A stretch of 64,000 nt of DNA from Fodinibacter sp963747405. Lineage in GTDB: Bacteria > Actinomycetota > Actinomycetes > Actinomycetales > Dermatophilaceae. The position numbers and the translations under genes are program-made. Location of the stretch: positions 56,469 to 120,468 of the forward strand of contig CAVVFG010000015.1 in NCBI GenBank assembly GCA_963747405.1, read 5' to 3'. Each line of letters begins with the position of its first letter. The first letter of the stretch is position 1. This document shows, one piece after another, positions 26,677-35,418 of the stretch. The notes beneath the pieces are model-generated. The model saw only the letters and a list, made by a program, of their open reading frames with translations, did no database searches and was not told the origin of the DNA.

Positions 26677-26712
26677 CACGCCGTCACGCCGTCACGCCGT
26701 CACGCCGTCACG
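26677..26712 (+). repeat. Four perfect 9-bp repeats between convergent genes
   Basis: CACGCCGTC occurs four times in direct succession just after the ATPase stop. A partial copy merges into GCCGACGGCGG before the gntR stop. Function unknown; it may fold with the following GACGGCG. Confidence 0.85.
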
Positions 26713-26722
26713 CCGACGGCGG

Positions 26723-27463
26723 TCAGCGCTCGTCGAGCATGAGGTCCAGCGAGTAGTCCTCGGCGCGGTAGCAGTGGTCGCCGAACTCGATCGCGTCGCC
26801 GGAGGCCGAGTAGGCGGTGCGGGTCATCGTCAGCACCGGCTGCTGCCCGACGATCGCGAGCCGCCTGCGCTCGTCGCGGGTCGGCATCCGCGCTCCGACG
26901 TTCTGCCGGGCCACGACCGGGGTGGCTCCGCGGGCGCGCAGTGCGGCGTACAGCCCGTCGGCCTCGAGCTCGTCGGCGGTGACGTCGGCGTAGGCCGGCG
27001 GCAGCCAGTTGTGCAGCAGGGCGAGGGGGGCGCCCTCGGTCGAGCGCACCCTGACCAGCGCGAGCACCTCGGTGTCCGCCGGCAGGTCGAGGGCGGCGGC
27101 GGCGCGTTGGTCGCGGACGGCACCGAGCGAGAGCACTGTGGTGCTGGGGTGCTGGCCGGCCCGCACGAGGTCGTCGTGCAGGCTCGTCAGGGCCGCCCGG
27201 CGGTGGATCTTGCGGCTCGCGACGGTGGTGCCGATGCCGCGGCGCCGCACGAGCAGCCCCTGGTCGACCATCTCCTGCATGGCCCGCCGCACGGTGGGCC
27301 GCGAGAGCGAGAGGCGGGCTGCGAGCGCCACCTCGTTCTCGAACGGGTCGCCCGGCTCCAGCCGGCCGTCGTGGATCGCCGCCGTGAGCTGTTCGGCCAG
27401 CTGGTGCCACAGCGGCACGGGAGAGGTGCGGTCGATGCGCACGTCCACGACCCGGGCCTCCAT
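26723..27463 (-). CDS. GntR/HutC-family transcriptional regulator, likely iol repressor
   Basis: This 246-residue regulator has an N-terminal winged helix (PLWHQLAEQLTAAI, ENEVALAARLSLSRPTVRRAM, VRRRGIGTTVA). A C-terminal UTRA effector-binding domain of the HutC type spans about residues 90-240. It is divergent from the inositol operon, with about 60 nt between the start codons. Control of that operon in response to an inositol breakdown product is the natural inference, as for other actinobacterial IolR proteins of the GntR class. TACAGT lies 8 nt before ATG 27463, so its mRNA is probably leaderless. Confidence 0.88.
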   Translation of the reverse strand: MEARVVDVRIDRTSPVPLWHQLAEQLTAAIHDGRLEPGDPFENEVALAARLSLSRPTVRRAMQEMVDQGLLVRRRGIGTTVASRKIHRRAALTSLHDDLVRAGQHPSTTVLSLGAVRDQRAAAALDLPADTEVLALVRVRSTEGAPLALLHNWLPPAYADVTADELEADGLYAALRARGATPVVARQNVGARMPTRDERRRLAIVGQQPVLTMTRTAYSASGDAIEFGDHCYRAEDYSLDLMLDER

Positions 27464-27471
27464 GTCACCGG

Positions 27472-27503
27472 ACTGTACAGCGACTGCGAGAAGATGTCAG
27501 TAT
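27472..27503. promoter_or_regulatory. Divergent promoter region gntR / inositol operon
   Basis: TACAGT (27472-27477, minus strand) serves gntR. CAGTAT (27498-27503, plus strand) is a possible -10 box for the operon, followed by AAAGGAGGTGG before ATG 27525. The two promoters lie nearly back to back, so one bound repressor could control both. No clear operator palindrome was identified. Confidence 0.5.
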
Positions 27504-27524
27504 GTCCTTACAAAGGAGGTGGCG

Positions 27525-28529
27525 ATGCGCATCGGACTAGCCGGCGCGGGACGGATCGGCGCGTTCCACGCCGAGACCCTCGCCTCGCTCGAGGGCGTCG
27601 AGGGGCTGGTGGTGGGCGACGCCCGGCCCGAGGTGGCCGCGGCCGTGGCGGCCGACCTCCCGCGGTCCAGAGCCTGCGCGGTCGACGACCTGGTCACTTC
27701 CGGCATCGACGCCCTCGTGGTCGCGACGGCGACGCCGGGGCACGCCGCGCTGATCCGGGCCGGCATCGCGGCCGGCCTGCCGACCTTCTGCGAGAAGCCG
27801 GTTGCCGCAACACTCGACGAGACGATCGACGTCGTGCGCGTCGTCGAGGCGTCGGACGTGCCCGTGCACATCGGCTTCCAGCGCCGGTTCGACGCCGGCT
27901 ACCGCCGGGCCCGAGAGACGGTCCGGGCCGGCGAGCTGGGCTTCGTGCACACCCTGCGGGCGAACACGAGCGACCGCCGGCCGCCCCGCCCCGACTACAT
28001 CCCCACTTCGGGGGGCATCTTCCGGGACTGCTCGGTGCACGACTGCGACGTGGTGCGGTTCGTGACCGGACACGAGGTGGTGCGCGTGTACGCCACCGGG
28101 GGCACCAAGGGCCCGGGCTTCTTCCCGGATGCCGGTGACGTCGACTCGGGTGCCGCGCTGCTCACCCTCGACGACGGCACCATGGCGCTGCTGTCGACGA
28201 CGCGCTACCACGGGCAGGGCCACGACGTGCGCCTGGAGGTGCTCGGCTCGCAGGGCTCGCTGGCCGTGGGGCTCGACGACTCGCTGGCCCTGCGCTCGGC
28301 CGAGGACGGTGTCGGCTTCCCGGCCGGCCCGGTGCACGACTCGTTCATGGACCGCTTCGGCGCGGCGTACCGCGCCGAGCTGACCTGCTTCCTGGCCGTG
28401 GCCCGCGGCGAGGTGCCCAGCCCCTGCACCGTGCGCGACGCCCTCGAGGCCTTCCGAGTGGCCGAGGCGTGCACCGTGTCACTGCACGAGGGTCGCCCGG
28501 TCGACCTGTCCGAGATCCCCACCACCTGA
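27525..28529 (+). CDS. Gfo/Idh/MocA-family dehydrogenase, inositol operon
   Basis: This 334-residue NAD(P)-dependent sugar dehydrogenase is the first gene of the inositol operon. The Rossmann motif is GLAGAGRIGAFHAE, the catalytic lysine lies in FCEKPVA, and the active-site region CSVHDCDVVRFVTG contains the Asp/His pair. It probably oxidises myo-inositol or an inositol isomer (scyllo- or D-chiro-). A second paralogue sits at 34283-35323, so the two likely differ in isomer or cofactor. The ribosome binding site AAAGGAGGTGG is the strongest in the operon. Confidence 0.88.
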   Translation: MRIGLAGAGRIGAFHAETLASLEGVEGLVVGDARPEVAAAVAADLPRSRACAVDDLVTSGIDALVVATATPGHAALIRAGIAAGLPTFCEKPVAATLDETIDVVRVVEASDVPVHIGFQRRFDAGYRRARETVRAGELGFVHTLRANTSDRRPPRPDYIPTSGGIFRDCSVHDCDVVRFVTGHEVVRVYATGGTKGPGFFPDAGDVDSGAALLTLDDGTMALLSTTRYHGQGHDVRLEVLGSQGSLAVGLDDSLALRSAEDGVGFPAGPVHDSFMDRFGAAYRAELTCFLAVARGEVPSPCTVRDALEAFRVAEACTVSLHEGRPVDLSEIPTT

Positions 28530-28554
28530 CGACGACGACGACGAAGGACCAGCG

Positions 28555-29472
28555 ATGACCGACACCACGGACACCATCCCGCTGCGCGAGCGGATCGCGG
28601 GCGCCCCCATCTCGTGGGGCGTGTGCGAGGTGCCCGGCTGGGGCCACCAGATCGGGCCCGAGGAGGTGCTCGCGCAGATGCGCGAGGTGGGCCTGGCCGC
28701 GACCGAGTTCGGGCCGGAGGGCTTCCTCCCGGACGCCCCCACCGACAAGGCCAGGGTGCTCGGCGAGGCCGGCCTGCGGGCGGTGGGCCAGTTCGTGCCC
28801 GTCGTGCTGCACGACCCCCGCGCCGACCCGCTCCCCGTGGCCGAGGCGGTGATGGCGGGACTCGTGGCCGCCGGTGCCTCGACCCTGGTGGTCGCGGCCG
28901 CGACGGGCGCGCAGGGGTACGACCAGCGGCCGGTGCTCGACGACGCCCAGTGGCAGACCCTGCTCGACAACCTCGACCGGATCCGGGCCGCGGCCGCGGG
29001 CCACGGTCTGCTCGCCACGCTCCACCCGCACGTCGGCACGATGGTGGAGAGCGGGAGCGAGACCGACCGGGTGATCGCCGGTTGCGGCATCGCGATCTGC
29101 CTCGACACCGGGCACCTGCTCATCGGTGGGGGTGACCCGGTGCGGTTGGCCGTGGAGCACCCCGAGCGCATCGGTCACGTGCACCTCAAGGACGTGCGGC
29201 ACGACCTCGCCGACCGGGTCCGGCGCGGCGAGCTGACCTACACGCAGGGGGTGGGGCAGGGGATGTACGTGCCGCTCTGCACCGGCGACGTCGACATCGC
29301 CGCGATCGTGGGGGCGCTGGAGGCGAGCGGGTACCCCGGCTGGTACGTGCTGGAGCAGGACGCCATCCTCACCGGCCCGCCGGCCGAGACCGGGGTCGAC
29401 CCCCTCGCCGACGTGCGCGCGTCGGTCGGGCACGTCCTCGAGGTCGCCGACGGGCTGGCGGTGGCTCCGTGA
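28555..29472 (+). CDS. iolE: Inosose dehydratase-like sugar phosphate isomerase/epimerase (IolE type)
   Basis: This 305-residue TIM barrel of the AP-endonuclease 2 superfamily starts with IAGAPISWGVCEVPGWG, close to the N-terminal signature of IolE. Metal ligands are visible in TLHPHVGTMVE, CLDTGHLLIG, IGHVHLKDV and YVLEQDAI. IolE dehydrates scyllo-inosose to the diketo intermediate that IolD opens. IolH/IolI isomerases share the fold and are the alternative. Its stop overlaps the iolC start by 4 nt (GTGA). Confidence 0.85.
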   Translation: MTDTTDTIPLRERIAGAPISWGVCEVPGWGHQIGPEEVLAQMREVGLAATEFGPEGFLPDAPTDKARVLGEAGLRAVGQFVPVVLHDPRADPLPVAEAVMAGLVAAGASTLVVAAATGAQGYDQRPVLDDAQWQTLLDNLDRIRAAAAGHGLLATLHPHVGTMVESGSETDRVIAGCGIAICLDTGHLLIGGGDPVRLAVEHPERIGHVHLKDVRHDLADRVRRGELTYTQGVGQGMYVPLCTGDVDIAAIVGALEASGYPGWYVLEQDAILTGPPAETGVDPLADVRASVGHVLEVADGLAVAP

Positions 29473-30458
29473 CCGCGGTGCAGGGAGTTCCCGCAGCGAC
29501 CAGCGCACCCGCGCCGGACGTCGTGTCGATGGGCCGCACCGGCGTCGACGTCTACCCCCTGCAGCACGGCGTCGGCCTGGAGGACGTCAGCACCTTCTCG
29601 AAGTTCCTCGGTGGGAGCGCCACCAACGTCGCCGTCGCGGCCGCGCGTCACGGGCGCTCGGTCCGCCTGGTCACCAAGGTCGGTAATGACGCCTTCGGGC
29701 GCTTCGTGCGCCGTGAGGCCGAGCGCCTGGGGGTCGACGCGGCATCCATCTCGGTGCTCGACGCTGCGGGGCCACCGACGCCGGTGACGTTCTGCGAGGT
29801 CTTCCCCCCGGACGACTTCCCCCTGTGGTTCTACCGGTGGCCGACCGCACCCGACCTCCTCCTTGAGGACGCCGACCTGCCGCTCGACGCGATCCGTGGA
29901 GCGGGCGTCTTCTGGTCCACGGTCACCGGCCTGTCGCAGGAGCCGTCCCGCTCGACGCACCACACCGCGTGGGCGGCTCGCGGCCGGGCGCGGCACACCG
30001 TGCTCGATCTCGACTACCGCCCGATGTTCTGGGCCGACCCCGCCGAGGCCTCCGCTGAGGTGGGCCGGGCGCTCGAGCACGTCACCGTGGCCGTCGGCAA
30101 CCGCGAGGAGTGCGAGGTCGCCGTGGGGGAGACCGACCCGCACCGCGCCGCCGACGCCCTGCTCGAGCGCGGACTCGAGCTCGCCGTCGTCAAGCAGGGC
30201 CCGCGAGGCGTGCTCGCGGCGACCCGGGAGGACCGGGTCGAGGTCGCGCCGTTTCCGGTCGAGGTCGTCAACGGCCTGGGCGCCGGCGACTCCTTCGGTG
30301 GCGCCCTCGTTCACGGCCTGCTCTCGGGGTGGGACCTCGCGCGTACCATCTCCTTCGCCAACGTTGCCGGTGCCATCGTCGCGGGGCGCCTGGAGTGCTC
30401 GACGGCGATGCCCTCGACGGCCGAGGTCGAGGCCGCCCTCGCCGGAGCAGGGCGGTGA
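29469..30458 (+). CDS. iolC: 5-dehydro-2-deoxygluconokinase IolC (PfkB family)
   Basis: This 329-residue ribokinase-like kinase phosphorylates 5-dehydro-2-deoxygluconate in inositol breakdown. It shows SKFLGGSATNVAVAAARHG (first PfkB motif), the inositol-specific FPPDDFPLWFYRWPTAPDL, LDLDYRPMFW, and the catalytic VNGLGAGDSFGGALVHGL with its aspartate. The GTG start overlaps the iolE stop and its own stop overlaps the next start, so translation is coupled through this part of the operon. In Bacillus IolC is fused or paired with the aldolase IolJ; here a Cgl0159-type barrel follows. Confidence 0.93.
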   Translation: MTAVQGVPAATSAPAPDVVSMGRTGVDVYPLQHGVGLEDVSTFSKFLGGSATNVAVAAARHGRSVRLVTKVGNDAFGRFVRREAERLGVDAASISVLDAAGPPTPVTFCEVFPPDDFPLWFYRWPTAPDLLLEDADLPLDAIRGAGVFWSTVTGLSQEPSRSTHHTAWAARGRARHTVLDLDYRPMFWADPAEASAEVGRALEHVTVAVGNREECEVAVGETDPHRAADALLERGLELAVVKQGPRGVLAATREDRVEVAPFPVEVVNGLGAGDSFGGALVHGLLSGWDLARTISFANVAGAIVAGRLECSTAMPSTAEVEAALAGAGR

Positions 30459-31357
30459 GCGCCGTGACGCTGCGCACCGTCGACACCGCCGCCCTCACCG
30501 AGACCCGGGCCCGCGAGCCCGAGCGCATCGCGGCAGGCTGGGACGAGCGCACCCTGCGCCCGCTGCTGCCGAAGGACGGTCGGCTGCTGCTGGTGGCGGC
30601 CGACCACCCGGCGCGCAACGCGCTGGGCGTGCGCGACGAGGGCCTGGCCATGGCGAGCCGCAGCGATCTGCTGGCCCGGCTGGTGACCGCGCTGGATCGG
30701 CCCGGCGTCGACGGCGTGCTCGGCACCCCCGACGTGCTCGACGACCTGCTGCTGCTCGGCGCCCTCGAGGGCAAGGTCGTCATCGGGTCGATGAACCGCG
30801 GCGGCCTGCAGGGCAGCGTCTGGGAGCTCGACGACCGCTTCACCGGGTACACCGCGCAGGAGGTGCAGCAGCGCGGGCTCGACGGCGGCAAGATGCTCAC
30901 CCGCATCGCGCTCGGTGACCCGGGGAGCGCCGCGACCCTCGAGGCCTGTGCCCTCGCCGTCACCGAGCTCGCGGCCCTGGGGCGGATGGCGCTGGTCGAG
31001 CCGTTCTGGTCGGTCGTGGAGGACGGCCGGGTGCGCAACCTGCTCGATGCCGACTCGATGGTGCGCGCGATCTCCGTCGCCTCGGGCCTGGGCTCGTTCA
31101 GTGCGCACACCTGGCTCAAGCTGCCCGTCGTCGACGACCTCGCCCGGGTCATGGACGCCACCACGCTGCCCACCCTCCTGCTCGGCGGTGACCCCCAGGG
31201 GGCGCCCCGAGACACGTATGCCGCCTGGGGCCGCTCCCTCGAGCTGCCCGCCGTGCGCGGGCTCGTCGTCGGTCGCGCCCTGCTGTTCCCGCCTGACGGT
31301 GACGTGGCGGCCGCGGTCGACATCGCCGCCGACCTCGTGCACGGTGGCGTGGCATGA
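30455..31357 (+). CDS. Cgl0159-type (beta/alpha)8 aldolase, probable IolJ equivalent
   Basis: This 300-residue protein resembles the Cgl0159 family of (beta/alpha)8 barrels found in actinobacterial inositol clusters and related to DeoC/LacD aldolases. Visible stretches are LLVAADHPARNALGV, LALGALEGKVV-like (read LLLGALEGKVVIGSMNRGG), ALVEPFWSVVEDG and the lysine-containing HTWLKLPVVDD. Replacement of IolJ, cleaving the phosphorylated intermediate to malonate semialdehyde and dihydroxyacetone phosphate, is inferred from operon position. GTG 30455 overlaps the iolC stop; a second GTG at 30464 is possible. Confidence 0.8.
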   Translation: MSAVTLRTVDTAALTETRAREPERIAAGWDERTLRPLLPKDGRLLLVAADHPARNALGVRDEGLAMASRSDLLARLVTALDRPGVDGVLGTPDVLDDLLLLGALEGKVVIGSMNRGGLQGSVWELDDRFTGYTAQEVQQRGLDGGKMLTRIALGDPGSAATLEACALAVTELAALGRMALVEPFWSVVEDGRVRNLLDADSMVRAISVASGLGSFSAHTWLKLPVVDDLARVMDATTLPTLLLGGDPQGAPRDTYAAWGRSLELPAVRGLVVGRALLFPPDGDVAAAVDIAADLVHGGVA

Positions 31358-32328
31358 CCGACGACTTCTGGGGCCGCGCGCGGCTCGGCACTCCCGGGCA
31401 GGGCTGCGACAACGACCGGTACGTGCGCAGGTACGGCACCGCCGACGACGGCGAGTACCCCGTGGCCGTCACCCCGACCGCGGCGAACCCCGTCGCCGGC
31501 TGGGAGCACACCCGGTTGCGAGTGGCGGTCTGCGCCGAGGGTGGGTACGTCGACCACGACAGCGCCGACGAGGAGACGCTCGTCGTCCCGCTGGTGGGCT
31601 CCTTCCACGTCGAGGTGACCGAGCCGGACGGCACGACCCACGCCGTGACGCTCCCGGGGCGGACGTCGGTCTTCGCCGGCGCCACCGACGTCGTCTACGC
31701 CGGTCGGGGGTCGCGGCTGCGGGTCAGCCTCGTCGGGCCGGATGCCGGCCGCGTCGCCCTGTGCGGTGCGGTCGCCACCAAGGAGGCCGACCCGAAGCCG
31801 TTCCGGCACGTCACGGCCCGCGAGGTGCCGGTGGAGCTGCGCGGGGCCGGCCGGGCCAGCCGGGAGGTACGCAACCTGGGCCTGCCCGACGTGCTCGACG
31901 CAGACTCGATCCTGGTCTGCGAGGTGGTCACCCCCGCCGGCAACTGGAGCTCGTGGCCACCGCACAAGCACGACGAGGAACGCCCGGGGGAGGAGACCGC
32001 GCTCGAGGAGATCTACTACGTCGAGACCCGCTCGACCGACCCGCGCGGCACGAACCCGGTGGGGTACCTGAGGGTCTACGGCACCGCCGAGCGCCCGCTC
32101 GACGTCGTCACCGAGGTGCGCACCATGGACGTCGTGCTCGTACCGCACGGCTGGCACGGGCCCGCGATCGCCAGCCCCGACGCCGACCTGTACTACCTCA
32201 ACGTCATGGCGGGCCCCGGCCCGGAGCGGGCCTGGCGGATCTGCGACGACCCGGCGCACGCCTGGGTCCGCGACACCTGGGCCGACACCGAGGTCGACCC
32301 GCGACTGCCCGCGGGAGGCACCCGATGA
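31354..32328 (+). CDS. iolB: 5-deoxy-glucuronate isomerase IolB
   Basis: This 324-residue bicupin isomerises 5-deoxy-glucuronate to 5-dehydro-2-deoxygluconate. The C-terminal cupin holds the metal site in NWSSWPPHKHDEERPGEETALEEIYY-type sequence (key part WSSWPPHKHD), and VPHGWHGPAIASPDADLYYLNVMAG closes it. Length is a little above the usual 270-300 residues because of the N-terminal extension. ATG overlaps the stop of the aldolase gene (ATGA), and its own stop overlaps iolD. Confidence 0.94.
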   Translation: MTDDFWGRARLGTPGQGCDNDRYVRRYGTADDGEYPVAVTPTAANPVAGWEHTRLRVAVCAEGGYVDHDSADEETLVVPLVGSFHVEVTEPDGTTHAVTLPGRTSVFAGATDVVYAGRGSRLRVSLVGPDAGRVALCGAVATKEADPKPFRHVTAREVPVELRGAGRASREVRNLGLPDVLDADSILVCEVVTPAGNWSSWPPHKHDEERPGEETALEEIYYVETRSTDPRGTNPVGYLRVYGTAERPLDVVTEVRTMDVVLVPHGWHGPAIASPDADLYYLNVMAGPGPERAWRICDDPAHAWVRDTWADTEVDPRLPAGGTR

Positions 32329-34286
32329 CCGACACCGTCCGGCTCACCGTCGCGCAGGCGGTGGTGCGCTTCCTCGGGCACCAGTGGAGCGAGCGTGACG
32401 GCGAGCGCCAGCGCCTCGTGGCCGGGTGCCTCGGCATCTTCGGGCACGGCAACGTCGCCGGCATCGGCCAGGCCCTGCTCGAGGACGAGCTGCGGGCCAC
32501 CGCGGCGGGCGAGGAGCCGGCCCTGCCGTACGTGCTCGGCCGCAACGAGCAGGCGATGGTGCACACCGCCGTCGGGTTCGCCAAGCAGCGGGGCCGGCTC
32601 TCGACGTGGGCCGTCACGGCATCCGTCGGGCCCGGCTCGACCAACATGCTCACCGGCGCCGCGCTCGCCACCATCAACCGCGTACCGGTGCTGCTGCTCC
32701 CCTCGGGCACCTTCGCGACCCGGGTCAGCGCGCCCGTGCTGCAGGAGCTCGAGCTGCCGCACGCCGCCGATGTCTCGGTCAACGACGCCTTCCGGCCGCT
32801 GTCGCGGTTCTACGACCAGGTCGACCGGCCCGAGCAGCTGCCGGCCGCGCTGCTCGGCGCGATGCGGGTGCTGACCGACCCGGTCGAGACCGGTGCCGTG
32901 ACGATCTCGCTGCCCCAGGACGTCCAGGCGGAGGCCTTCGACTGGCCCGTCGAGCTGTTCGCCGACCGGGTGTGGCACGTGGCCCGCCCGCCGGCCGAGC
33001 CGGCCCGGGTGGCCGACGTCGTGGATGCCGTGCGCGGGGCCCGCAGGCCGCTCGTCGTGGCCGGTGGTGGGGTGCACTACTCCGGCGCCGAGGACGCCCT
33101 GGCCGCCTTCGCGACGGCGACCGGCATCCCGGTGGCCGAGACGCAGGCCGGCAAGGGGTCGCTCCTGCACGGGCACCCACAGCTCGTGGGCGCGGTGGGG
33201 TCGACCGGCACCACGGCGGCCAACGTGCTCGCTCGCGAGGCCGACCTGGTCATCGGCGTCGGCACCCGCTGGTCCGACTTCACCACAGCCTCTCGAACGG
33301 CGTTCCGCGACAGCGGCGTCCGCTTCGTCAGCCTCAACGTCGCCGGCTTCGATGCCGGCAAGCACAGCGGCCTGTCGCTGGTCGCCGACGCCCGCGCGGG
33401 CCTGGTGGCACTCACCGAGGCGCTCGACGGCCATGCCGTGGAGCCCGGGTATGCCGCCCGGGTCGCGGCCCTGTGGCGCGAGTGGGACGAGCAGGTGGAT
33501 GCTGCCTACGACCCGCCGGCGGACGTGACCGAGCGGCTCGCTCCCGGCCTGCTCACCCAGGCGGCCGTCATCGGCGCGGTCAACGAGCTGAGCGACCCCC
33601 GTGACGTCGTCGTCTGCGCGGCCGGCTCGATGCCCGGTGACCTCCACAAGCTCTGGCGGGTGCGCGACGCCAAGGGCTACCACGTCGAGTACGGCTACTC
33701 CTGCATGGGCTACGAGATCCCGGGCGCCCTCGGCGTGGCGCTCGCCGACGACAGCCGCGACGTCTTCGCCATGGTCGGCGACGGTGGCTACCTGATGATG
33801 CCGACCGAGCTCGTCGTGGCGGTGCAGGAGCGGGTCAAGGTGGTGGTGGTGCTCGTGCAGAACCACGGGTTCCACTCCATCGGCTCGCTCTCGGAGGGGC
33901 TCGGCTCGCAGCGCTTCGGCACCAGCTACCAGTTCCGCGGCGACGACGGCCGGCTCGATGGCGGCCACCTGCCGGTCGACCTCGCGGCCAACGCCCGCAG
34001 CCTGGGCGCCCACGTCCTCGAGGTGCACGACCGGGCCGGCCTGGCCGCGGCGATCGCGGCGGCCAGGGCGGCGCCGCGCGACGGCGGACCGGTCGTCATC
34101 CACGTCGAGACCGACCCGCGGGTGCACTCCGCCTCGAGCGAGTCGTGGTGGGACGTCCCGGTGGCGCAGGTATCGGCGCTGGACAGCACCCAGGCCGCGG
34201 CCGCGGCCTACACCGAGGCCAAGAAGCACCAGCACGCCTACCTCGCCCCCTCGGCGAAGACCGCGGCGACGCAGGGGCGACGATGA
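32325..34286 (+). CDS. iolD: 3D-(3,5/4)-trihydroxycyclohexane-1,2-dione hydrolase IolD
   Basis: This 653-residue thiamine diphosphate enzyme opens the ring of the diketo intermediate in inositol catabolism. It has the N-terminal pyrimidine-binding domain with the conserved glutamate in YVLGRNEQAMVHTAVGFA, a central domain (PLVVAGGGVHYSGAEDAL), and a C-terminal diphosphate-binding domain. The latter carries MVGDGGYLMMPTELVVAVQERV and QNHGFHSIGSL. Length matches IolD. The ATG overlaps the iolB stop, and the next gene begins within its stop codon, so coupling is tight. Confidence 0.95.
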   Translation: MTDTVRLTVAQAVVRFLGHQWSERDGERQRLVAGCLGIFGHGNVAGIGQALLEDELRATAAGEEPALPYVLGRNEQAMVHTAVGFAKQRGRLSTWAVTASVGPGSTNMLTGAALATINRVPVLLLPSGTFATRVSAPVLQELELPHAADVSVNDAFRPLSRFYDQVDRPEQLPAALLGAMRVLTDPVETGAVTISLPQDVQAEAFDWPVELFADRVWHVARPPAEPARVADVVDAVRGARRPLVVAGGGVHYSGAEDALAAFATATGIPVAETQAGKGSLLHGHPQLVGAVGSTGTTAANVLAREADLVIGVGTRWSDFTTASRTAFRDSGVRFVSLNVAGFDAGKHSGLSLVADARAGLVALTEALDGHAVEPGYAARVAALWREWDEQVDAAYDPPADVTERLAPGLLTQAAVIGAVNELSDPRDVVVCAAGSMPGDLHKLWRVRDAKGYHVEYGYSCMGYEIPGALGVALADDSRDVFAMVGDGGYLMMPTELVVAVQERVKVVVVLVQNHGFHSIGSLSEGLGSQRFGTSYQFRGDDGRLDGGHLPVDLAANARSLGAHVLEVHDRAGLAAAIAAARAAPRDGGPVVIHVETDPRVHSASSESWWDVPVAQVSALDSTQAAAAAYTEAKKHQHAYLAPSAKTAATQGRR

Positions 34287-35323
34287 CGAGCAGCCTCCTG
34301 CGTGTCGGGGTCATCGGGGTCGGCCTGATGGGGTCCGACCACGCCGAGCGGCTCGCCCGCCGCACGGGCGGTGCGGTGCTGGCGGCCGTCAGTGACCCCG
34401 ACGCCGAGCGGGCCGGCACCCTGGCCGAGCGACTGGGGGTGGCCGCCCACGGTGAACCGCTCGACCTCGTGGCGTCCCCCGACGTCGACGCGGTGGTGAT
34501 CGCCTCGCCGGGGTTCGTGCACGAGGAGCAGGTGCTCGCGTGCCTGCACCACGGCAAGCCGGTGCTGTGCGAGAAGCCCCTCACGATGGACGACGCCTCG
34601 TCACTGCGGGTCGTGGAGGCCGAGGCGTCGCTCGGCCGCCGCCTGGTGACGCTCGGCTTCATGCGGCGCTTCGACCCCGAGTACGTCGCGGTGCACCGGG
34701 CCCTCGGGTCGGGCTCCCACGGCCGGCTGCTGCTGCTGCACAACACCCACCGCAACCGCGGGGTGCCCAACGCCGACTTCCGCTCGGAGATGATCGTGCG
34801 CGACAGCCTGGTGCACGAGGTCGACGCCTCTCGGTACCTCTTCGGTGAGGAGATCACCGAGGTCACGGTGCTCTCCCCGGCACCCACCTCGTACGCCGGG
34901 GCGGGGGTCGTCGACCCGCAGGTCGCTATCTTCCGGATGGCCGGCGGTGGGCTCGTCACCAACGAGGTCTTCGTCAACAGCCAGGTCGGGTACGAGGTGC
35001 GCTTCGAGGCAGTCGCCGAACGGGGAACGCTCACCGCCGGCGCAGCGTCGACCGGCGTGCTCACCACCCGGGCCGGCGAGGGCGGTGGCTCCTGGGGCGG
35101 CGTGGTGCCCGACGACTACCGCACCCGCTTCGCCCGCGCGTACGACCTGGAGGTACAGGCCTGGGCGGATGCCGTGCGCGCCGGCGGTGCCGTCGGGGCC
35201 TCGGCCTGGGACGGCTACGCCGCCAGCGCGGTCAGCACCGCCGGCATGGAGTCGCTCGGCTCCGGCCGCCCGGTGCCGGTGGCGCTGCCGGAGCGGCCCG
35301 AGCTGTACGGCGGCGACGACTGA
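34283..35323 (+). CDS. iolG: Inositol 2-dehydrogenase, Gfo/Idh/MocA family
   Basis: This 346-residue NAD-dependent dehydrogenase is closest to IolG, which oxidises myo-inositol to scyllo-inosose. The Rossmann motif is GVIGVGLMGSDHAERL, the catalytic lysine is in LCEKPLTMD, FMRRFDPEYVAVHRAL follows, and DSLVHEVDASRYLFGEE holds the Asp/His pair. ATG 34283 overlaps the iolD stop (ATGA). It is the second such dehydrogenase in the operon. Confidence 0.92.
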   Translation: MTSSLLRVGVIGVGLMGSDHAERLARRTGGAVLAAVSDPDAERAGTLAERLGVAAHGEPLDLVASPDVDAVVIASPGFVHEEQVLACLHHGKPVLCEKPLTMDDASSLRVVEAEASLGRRLVTLGFMRRFDPEYVAVHRALGSGSHGRLLLLHNTHRNRGVPNADFRSEMIVRDSLVHEVDASRYLFGEEITEVTVLSPAPTSYAGAGVVDPQVAIFRMAGGGLVTNEVFVNSQVGYEVRFEAVAERGTLTAGAASTGVLTTRAGEGGGSWGGVVPDDYRTRFARAYDLEVQAWADAVRAGGAVGASAWDGYAASAVSTAGMESLGSGRPVPVALPERPELYGGDD

Positions 35324-35418
35324 TCGCAGGGCCTGGACGGCACCCGGCCACGCATTCCACAACCCCACCGGCTCTGACACACTGATTCCACCACTTCGCA
35401 CGACAAGGACCGATAACC